Part shown: piece by piece, positions 20,286 through 28,612 of the stretch
Position numbering within the stretch: the stretch's first letter is position 1
Layout: each line of letters begins with the position of its first letter
NCBI GenBank assembly: GCA_016098155.1
Contig: JAAAJB010000461.1
Span: forward strand, 1-28,612
Reading direction: 5' to 3'
Length of the DNA: 28,612 nucleotides
Source: Actinomortierella ambigua
Lineage: Eukaryota > Mortierellomycota > Mortierellomycetes > Mortierellales > Mortierellaceae
The notes under the pieces: model-generated
What the model was told of the DNA's origin: nothing
Seen by the model: only the letters and a program-made list of their open reading frames with translations
Database searches by the model: none
Position numbers and translations under genes: made by a program

Positions 20286-20293
20286 TTTAAATA
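20286..20293 (-). promoter_or_regulatory. TATA-like element upstream of the RtcB gene
   Basis: Minus strand reads TATTTAAA, about 65 bases upstream of the ATG at 20221. The CA-rich leader between them lacks upstream ATGs. A weak match, supported mainly by position. Confidence 0.35.
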
Positions 20294-20357
20294 GAGATGT
20301 CATTACTGCGGGGGGCGCACACCCAATCAAGGTTCCTTGACCGGACCTTGGGCCTAA

Positions 20358-20381
20358 AATAAAAAAAAAAAAAAAAAAAAA
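20358..20381. repeat. Poly-A homopolymer
   Basis: A run of more than 20 A on the plus strand, between the RtcB promoter and the tRNA-like element. Confidence 0.9.
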
Positions 20382-20443
20382 GCCACACACTGCGACTACA
20401 ACTGCGACTTATGCGGACCCTGTGTCACAGTCCACCCTAAGCG

Positions 20444-20520
20444 AGCTTTTGCCTTGTACATGGGATTCGAACCATGCACTAGAGCAGCCGCGCTAGGTGC
20501 ATCGGCCATGCGCTTAGACT
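20444..20520 (-). pseudogene. Degenerate tRNA-like sequence with intact B box
   Basis: The minus strand contains GGTTCGAATCC, an exact match to the Pol III B-box consensus, flanked by CATGG and CCATG that form a stem. Upstream is GCATGGCCGATGCACC, resembling the TGGCCGAGTGGTT A-box and D-arm of Ser/Leu-type tRNAs. The distance from A-like to B box is about 35 nt, too short for a full anticodon and variable arm. The T loop would be eight nucleotides for best pairing, and I find no matching acceptor stem. I read it as a tRNA relic or the head of a tRNA-derived SINE, not a working tRNA. Confidence 0.4.
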
Positions 20521-20728
20521 TTTATTGTTTATCCTGAAAGGTAAAGATGAGGCAACAACATAAAAATGAAAAGTATGCAGTTTTTTAATGATATTCATGT
20601 GAATGTCCCCAAAGAAAAAGAAAAGAAAAGAAAAGAAAGATAGCATTGTCTCTTATACTTTCTATCTCCTTGAGTGTTTTTTTCCGTAGTGCTCATTCAT
20701 CCCCCCCTTTTTTTTCCTTCCCTCCACT
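20521..20728. other. Non-coding interval downstream of FUR1
   Basis: No gene. It contains an AAAAG-type repeat at about 20617-20639 and C/T-rich sequence, and should hold the 3' UTR of the uracil phosphoribosyltransferase gene. Confidence 0.6.
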
Positions 20729-22416
<1,688 letters not shown>

Positions 22417-22910
22417 GGTGAACTATGACTTGAAAGGTAGAAGGGGGAAGGGACGAAGAAGGACTGTTGGAAGGTTGAAAAACAGAAAAAAAAAAGAAAA
22501 AAGAAAAAAGAAAAAGAAACAGAAAAAAGAAAGGATAAAAAATACATAAACAAAAACAAAGTACCCTTGTTTTGTACTTGGAAAAGTGGGTGCAGGCGAG
22601 CCAGCCCGATGGGACAAAAAAACATTACGGTTTCTCGAGACTGAGACCCCCCCCCTCCCCTTCCCTCCCCTATTCTCAGCTGCTGAGAAAGGCACTCAGC
22701 CCCTTGTTCCCCCCCCTTCCCTCCCCCGCCAAAAGGTCCCATTCCAAATGCCGTCAGGGTATTTTCTTCGGCCGTCGGGTTCCTCTTTTCGAAAACGAAA
22801 GTATAGTAGTCGAAAAAAATAGAGTACATTGAGTAAAGGCGAACAAACATGTTACAAGTGGTGGAATGAATTCTATGGTAAACAAATAAAAAACAACATA
22901 TCCTTGATCA
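22417..22910. other. Intergenic interval between the Rrn6-like gene and FUR1
   Basis: No gene supported. It holds A-rich repeats (about 22484-22560) and C-rich tracts (22646-22740). It should contain the 3' UTR of the Rrn6-like gene and the promoter of FUR1. Confidence 0.55.
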
Positions 22911-25900
22911 TTAGAATCCCTGAGTTCGAGGCTTCTTCTTTTTCTTCTTCGCTGCCGCCGCTGCGACACTGGGTCGACTCCCAAACGCTCCAGGCATCGG
23001 CTGACTAGCACTCATAAAATCGAACCTGGAGCCAAACTCTTGTGACGCCGGCAGATCCTCCGTCGCCTCCAAAATGGCATCCAGGCTGCTGCTGTGGCCG
23101 CTCTGCTGCATCTGCAGCGGCTGCGACGCCGAAGATCCGCCACCCTGACCCCAAAACTCGTCCTGTGGGACGGAGAACGATACAGACTTCTTCAGCGTGG
23201 CAGTCGCGTCCGACTCGCGACGGGTGATACTGTCACCCTTGACTGCTGCTGCTGCTGCTGCTGCTGCTGCAGGCCGTGTGGACACCGCTGGAGCTGCCGG
23301 TGCTTTCTGCTTCTTCTTCTCTCGCAGCAGCGATGCAGCAGCGTGTGAGGTCGACACCACCGTTGGCAAGGCCGAGAACGTAAAGTCATCGTCATCGTAG
23401 CCGCCCATCGCCGCCGGCAACGAACTACCGTTGTGGCTACTACTGCTGCCAATGCCACTGTCTCGTTGACTCAGACTTGCAGGCAGAGACGCGGATCCTC
23501 CCACATTATTATGATTATTATTATTCGACTGATGGAAGACGTCTCGCGCGCGTGCGTCCCGCGTCTTGGCCTGTCGCTTCTCGCGGCGCATGCGTAACCG
23601 AAGAAGCTTTTCTTCTTGCTCCTGCGCTTCGCGCCGTATCCGCTCCTCCTCCAGGTCCTCCTCCGCTGCATCCGTACCCGGCGGGACATATTTGTATGTG
23701 TCTGGATCGGAGCCTACCACCCATTCTTGCAAAATTGGCTTCACGCGGATCGGCACCAGAACTGACCCCGGTGGCTGTGGTGCCACTACTACTGTTGGCG
23801 GCGTCGTGATGGTACCTCCGTTACCAGGACGGTGACTAACACCACCACCGCTGCCGCCGCCGCTCTGAAAAAGATACTGAAACTCGACGTCCACCGCTAC
23901 CTTGTCCGAAAAGTCTGGCACAGGGGTAGATGTCCCATCTACACTGGTCGTCGCGACCTCCTCATCATCACCATCATCACGGACCTGTGGTGGCGCTGAT
24001 GTTTCGAGCTGCTGCGCTTCCTCCGCTGCTGGTGGGCGCCTGGATCGACGGCGACCCTTGACAACAAGAGATGAACACAGTTTCAGATCCTGGGCCAACC
24101 GTTCTATTGTCCTGTGCCGGACCAGCTTCGCCGTCGGACTCGGCCACTCAACCACTGTCGACCGCGGCCGGTGCTGCTCTATGGAAGAAGCCGAGGGTAA
24201 CCCCCTTTGGCCCCCACCACCACCACCACCACTACTACTACTACTCGGGCGCACATGCATCTTGGCCATGCTCCTAGCCAACGACGCATCGGCCTCATCC
24301 GAGACCACAACAGATACAGTCCGTGGCCATGGGTATTGACGCTCGAGATTTCGTTCGAGCTGCTTGACAGTGACCTCTGACGACGATGGGTCAATGCCAA
24401 GCTTCATCCCCTTGACATTCCAAGCCCTGGTAATCTTTTGGAAGGACGATCCCGATGTCGATGCTGACGCCGATGCTGACGCTGATGTAGATGAGGATGA
24501 GGAGAGTTCGCCCGTTTCGTCATGATTGTCGCTAGTTGATCCTTGACCAACATAGTCTTCAATACCCCTCTTCAGCGCCTCACGTTGGTGCAACGGAAGA
24601 TCCAAGCATCGGACTTCGCGGATCAGCTCAAACACCGTCATGTTCGGCAGAGCCCTGTCTTGCATGATCTGAAGTGCCTCCTTCACCTTGGCCTGCAGGC
24701 CGCGCGCATCCGTGATGGCCTGGCTAGTCCTCGGGTCCGTCTCACGATCCATCTCCAGATAGTTCTTGAGGAACTCGACCAAACTCGTCAGATCCAGGTT
24801 GACATGCTCGCGCACTTCCTTGGCCGACACAACCTCTTGCTTGGCCTCCACTTCGACTTGTTCTCCGTCCTCTCCGTCATCTTCCTCGCCACCACCACCT
24901 GGTAGTAGGCCTACTACTCCCCCTTTCCTCCTTCCTCCCTTCTTCTTCTTCCAGGACGCCACTTGTGACTGTAGCGATTGCAAAACTCGCTCGACCCTCA
25001 CTTGGTGCAACTTTTCCGCTTCCCGAGACCCAGGGCTTGCCTTGGCCTGTAGCGATCGGAGCCGGTACTCCTGGTAGATCTCATGCATCGATCGTCCTGA
25101 TGCAAAATCGTATCCGAGCCGCGATCCCGAGAATTTGGGCAAGACGTCCACGCTCTGAGCATAGATCGCGCCCGTGGCCGAGTACTGGAAGAGTGACAGA
25201 TGGCCCGCCCGCTCGCGCCTTTTTTGGATCCTCTCCTGTTGCCGTTGACGCCGCCTTGCCAGAATGGATCCGATCTTTCTCTCGGACCCAGAGAGAATCT
25301 CCTCGTTCAGCAGGTTATTGTACGTTTCTTCCTCTTCCTCTTCTTCGTCCTCACTATCTTCCCCTTCAATCGCATGTTGCGGGATCCATGAGAGTCCGTA
25401 CAGCGCAGGCTTGAGCGACATCATCTGCTCTCCTTGCTCGTCGAGATCATCAAACCACTGGTACTGCGTGTCTCGGTATGCGGATGTGTTTGTGTATTGT
25501 GGATGGTCGTGGAACGAACTCAGCTCCTGCGGCCGCCCTAGCACCACGCGTCCGCGAATGTTGCCTCCCCCTCCTCCTCCTCCGCCCTTCCGTTCGTTGA
25601 TGTGGGTGTCCAGTGTCACAGACGTGGCGGCGATGTAGGCGTTTCGCTCCGACCAAGTCATGACTGTCGACATATCCATCCCGCCAACCCGCATCTCCAC
25701 CACCTCGATTCCCCGCGGCTCACTGCGGCCTTGGTGATGCGCCCACGAGATCAATGGGCGGTCCGGCATCCGTTGGTCAAGGCACAGCACCTGCAGATTG
25801 GTCGCCAGGTAGCGCTGGAAAGGTTGACCACTGTACCGGTCGGCTTCCTGAATCGCGACAATCCGCTCCGTGTCCCGGACATCATACAGCTTGGTCTCCA

Positions 25901-27865
25901 CGCTCTTTCCCTATAGAGAGTGTGTGGGCAAGTTGGTAGGTTCATGGACGAGTGAGAAAACAAGCGTTAGGGAATAGGAGTACCAAAGCTCTACAAGCGG
26001 ACAAAAAAAAAACAATGAAAAAAGGCAAAGAAGGAAGGAAAAAAAAAGGACACGTACTCTGAAATCAAGGAGTGTAGCACGGCTTCTTGACGCAAGGATG
26101 AGCTGGCATGGATGGGCTGCCCACGAGCATGTATGCCACGGATCACTGGCCTTCCCTTCAGGGGCTTCTCTATCCGCATTGCGCACAATATCCAAACTGT
26201 TCCTCCTTCCTCTTCGTCGCTGCAACATTGGCATGTCCGGGTGCCCAGACCTGGACTCGTCCGTCTCCATACGAACACGCTTGCCACCCGAGACATCTCG
26301 CAAGTTCCGTCGCTTGCTCCCCCTCGTTGGCTGTCCATGTGTTGTTTCCATGCCATCGACGGCCATGATAAAGTCGTCCAGTTCGTTCTCACGCTGGACA
26401 TAGTCTTCGTATGACAGGGTATTGTCCTCCTGTCCTGAAGAAGGAGGATAGATGTTGTTGTTGTTGTTGTTGTTGTTGCTGCTGCGGCTGGTGATATTGT
26501 TGGAGCTGGTGTTGTCGTGTACAAAAATGGGCTGTACGGTGGTCGATTTTGAACTCGTGTCTCGGGTCCAGATCGCCACTCGCCCTCGATCGCCGACAAG
26601 TGCATACTGATGGGGAATGTAGGGCGAAAAGGCTGCATGGATGGTGAGGTCACTGCAAAGATCCGGCTTTGCTGGGAGCTGATCGGCACGTCGGATGTAT
26701 TCGGGCTCGATCCTTGAGATACCTTCTGGAGCATCCGGATGCGCTGTGACGATGGTGATAGACTCCCGTGTCCGAATAAGGATTTCCTCTATAGCAAAAA
26801 GAAAAAAGTAAAGGCCAGGTGCCAGTTTAAACGTGTGAGTTCAACATCTCATGAATCTGTCACGTTGGGGCAGAAGAAGATTGTTTCCTTTTTCCAATGT
26901 TATCCAGGGCTATCTTACCTTGTTTTCTGATGGACGACGTTGCCACTTGTAGGATTGGCGATACAGTTGGCAGGAGGCCACAACGCGGAGGTATTACTTT
27001 GTACCGAGGCGATTGACTAGGCTTGTGATGAATCAAACTGATGCCTAGTTGATTTTTTTGGGAACCGTAAAAATAGGTGCATAAGTATGAAAATCGCATC
27101 CTGCTGGATTTAGACAGAGTAAAAAAAAAGGATGAAAGGCCCATGTTAACCTTACCAAGCTCATTAGCCTGTTCGCCCATGGGAGAGACGACGACAGGAA
27201 GTCCAAGAAAACGACCGGAGGCACAAAGGTTTCCACGGTATGGGTCGTAGACCAAGCGATTGTATGCATCCTTGCGCTCCTGGTGGACTATGTCGAAGAT
27301 AGTTTCTTCTGGAAACCAGTTATCAGGGTTGGTTGCCCTTAGGAATTGGAGCTAGAATATGGCAGAGGAGAGCGAATAGAATGCGAGTTGGTCAAATTTG
27401 TCCTTCATTCAGTATCGCCATGAAAACACAAAGCGTCAATAAAAACAAGGATCTTACACTTCCTGCTGTCGCCGATTTGAAGACAACATTAGTCTCTCCA
27501 ATAGGCCTTGGTTCCCACCGTCGCAGCCGTGGTGTCATTTGGGTCACCTTTGACGATCCACTAAAGGTCACCTCTACGAGAAAAAATCGATAAAAATAAA
27601 GGCATCAATAAGAAAGCGAGTCTATAGAGGACAGAAGCACATCATACGATAAAAGATGACTGGATCGACGCTACATGCAGAAGGCCCTGACGAGCAGAGC
27701 CATATTTTTTTTTTTCCCTTCGTAGGGGTTCATACCGGTGTTGACTCGAGGAGCAGCACCAACGCTGTTCCCTTCATAATGAAATGCTCCAACACTGCCA
27801 AAGTCGACAATCCCAATGTACTTTGAAGGTTTAGTCGGCCATGTCCAGCCGGAGCGCCTGTCCAT
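22911..27865 (-). CDS. RRN6: Rrn6/TAF1C-like RNA polymerase I initiation factor (1432 aa)
   Basis: Six exons in transcription order: 27865-27736, 27573-27458, 27351-27156, 27044-26919, 26788-26058, 25910-22911. Predicted nucleolar subunit of the core factor/SL1 complex that recruits Pol I to rDNA promoters. N-terminal part: YIGIVDFGSVGAFHYEGN, FLRATNPDNWFPEETIFD, RLVYDPYRGNLCASGRFLG, then beta-propeller-like repeats with TIHAAFSPYIPHQYALVGD, SDPWHTCSWAAHPCQLIL and VLCLDQRMPDRPLISWAHH. The C-terminal half is mostly disordered: acidic run (617-628), poly-Gly, poly-Ser and poly-Ala tracts and a coiled-coil-prone Glu/Arg region. It ends with SQPMPGAFGSRP and a Lys-rich tail closing in PRTQGF, which I recognise as typical of fungal Rrn6. 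An Asn-rich tract is coded by the GTT repeat at 26454-26478. The start at 27865 is the best ATG before the first conserved segment but could shift if another 5' exon exists. Confidence 0.85.
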
Positions 27866-28284
27866 TTCGCTGCATGTACGACCCGAAACTGCTGGGCGGA
27901 GAAGGGAGCGAATGCAACAAAAAAGAAACAACAACTACTGCTGTCCCTTTTACAGGTGCATGTTATGGAACCACAATTTTTTTTTTTTTTTTTTTGTAGC
28001 GATCCACTTGACCATTTAAGTCGCAAGCCACCTGTTGATTTCCTACATTCACTACACAACGCGACTCTTGCCTTCACGCTCTCTCACGCCGTCTCTTTGA
28101 TGTGAAAAAGATATAGATACATTGTGATACAAGGTTGTGGACTACAGTACTGAACAACAAGAGGGATGCTGGGCGCAATATTAGAGACAGGTGGGAGATG
28201 GCATGCAAGTCAAAGAGTAGGCGAACTGGAGGACAAGAGGGAGAGGGGGGGGGGGGCAATAATTGGAAGAGTGAGGAGAATAGA
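27866..28284. other. Interval upstream of the Rrn6-like gene
   Basis: About 420 bases containing a poly-T run (27979-27997) and a G-run (28245-28256). It should hold the Rrn6-like promoter and the 3' UTR of the next gene. A small 5' exon of the Rrn6-like gene cannot be excluded. Confidence 0.5.
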
Positions 28285-28612
28285 CTAGGGCGACGACGGA
28301 TAGTCCTCGCTCAACTCGTCGGACACTTCACTCCCATCGTCTAGTTCAAGCATACGTTGCTGATACTGCAGCATGACACGGATGTTCTTGAGCAGCCGCT
28401 CTTTCTCATAGCCTTGAGGTCGGATCGGCCGGCGCTGGTATGGGCTAAAATGGGCAATCACCTGCACCACGCCGTCCTCCCTGCAGGGTGCCAGACGAGC
28501 CACAGGTCGCATCGCGCCTTGGTGTGTAGATGATGTCGTCCGTACTGCCAGCTCTTCTTCGCTGATCACAACATCTGGATGCATCTTGGCGGTGTGTGTC
28601 TGTGAGAGAGAG
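28285..28612 (-). CDS. 3' end of an unrecognised gene, cut by the window edge
   Basis: An open frame enters from the right edge and ends at TAG (28287-28285). Visible protein ends with VIAHFSPYQRRPIRPQGY, a basic/amphipathic stretch KERLLKNIRVMLQYQQRM and an acidic Ser-rich tail LDDGSEVSDELSEDYPSSP. Codon use is C-biased like the neighbouring genes, supporting real coding. There is a CTCTCTCACAG acceptor just inside the edge (exon would begin at 28599) and an in-frame ATG at 28584, so it may be a last exon or, less likely, a 99-residue protein. I do not recognise the family; the acidic tail resembles those of nuclear or chromatin proteins, but that is weak. Confidence 0.6.
   Translation of the reverse strand, partial: SLSQTHTAKMHPDVVISEEELAVRTTSSTHQGAMRPVARLAPCREDGVVQVIAHFSPYQRRPIRPQGYEKERLLKNIRVMLQYQQRMLELDDGSEVSDELSEDYPSSP

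Noticed and set aside
23042..25916. Several plus-strand open frames opposite the Rrn6-like gene
   Set aside because: Shadows created by triplet-repeat and GC-biased coding on the minus strand; no family features.
25991..26734. Alternative frame through exon 5 of the Rrn6-like gene
   Set aside because: The other frame joins both flanking exons in phase and carries the SDPWHTCSW and AIWT family phrases; this one joins neither.

Overview
This window is nuclear DNA from a fungus. The genes carry many short spliceosomal introns with GTAAGT-like donors and pyrimidine-rich acceptors, coding sequence is C-biased, and intergenic DNA is full of homopolymers and microsatellites. Gene content (Sec61-beta, Sec53-type phosphomannomutase, Lcl3, Fur1, an Rrn6-like Pol I factor, a Ymc1-like carrier) is fungal. 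The intron-rich structure, the secreted eight-cysteine family at the left end and the MiT/TFE-like bHLH factor suggest an early-diverging lineage such as Mortierellomycota. That placement is an inference from style, not from a search.

Layout. 1-3.1 kb: two convergent paralogous genes for small secreted cysteine-rich proteins, each behind the same 12-base TATA-box core. 3.1-6.5 kb: a gene-poor stretch with microsatellites and a cluster of palindromes near 4.6 kb. 6.5-9.4 kb (+): a bHLH transcription factor in three coding exons with a 1.36-kb first intron. 10.1 kb: a 10-N assembly gap. 10.3-12.7 kb (+): a Ymc1-like mitochondrial carrier that includes a 21-nt microexon. 13.6-15.2 kb (+): Lcl3-type membrane nuclease in five exons. 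15.3-16.8 kb (-): phosphomannomutase in six exons, divergent from Sec61-beta (+, 17.2-17.9 kb, four exons, the first coding exon being only ATG). 18.3-20.2 kb (-): an RtcB RNA ligase of the release-factor-H-coupled type in two exons. 20.45-20.52 kb: a degenerate tRNA-like element. 20.7-22.4 kb (-): uracil phosphoribosyltransferase with five clear exons and an uncertain first exon. 22.9-27.9 kb (-): a 1432-residue Rrn6/TAF1C-like RNA polymerase I initiation factor in six exons. 28.3 kb to the edge (-): the 3' end of an unrecognised gene.

There is no operon logic. The clearest functional pairing is phosphomannomutase (mannose donor supply for ER glycosylation) back to back with Sec61-beta (ER translocon), sharing a 347-bp promoter region. 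The most unusual genes are the RtcB2-like ligase, a family best known from bacterial ribosome repair, and the secreted paralogue pair. All multi-exon models were built by hand: reading phase closes exactly across every listed junction, and the protein reads continuously through family motifs.
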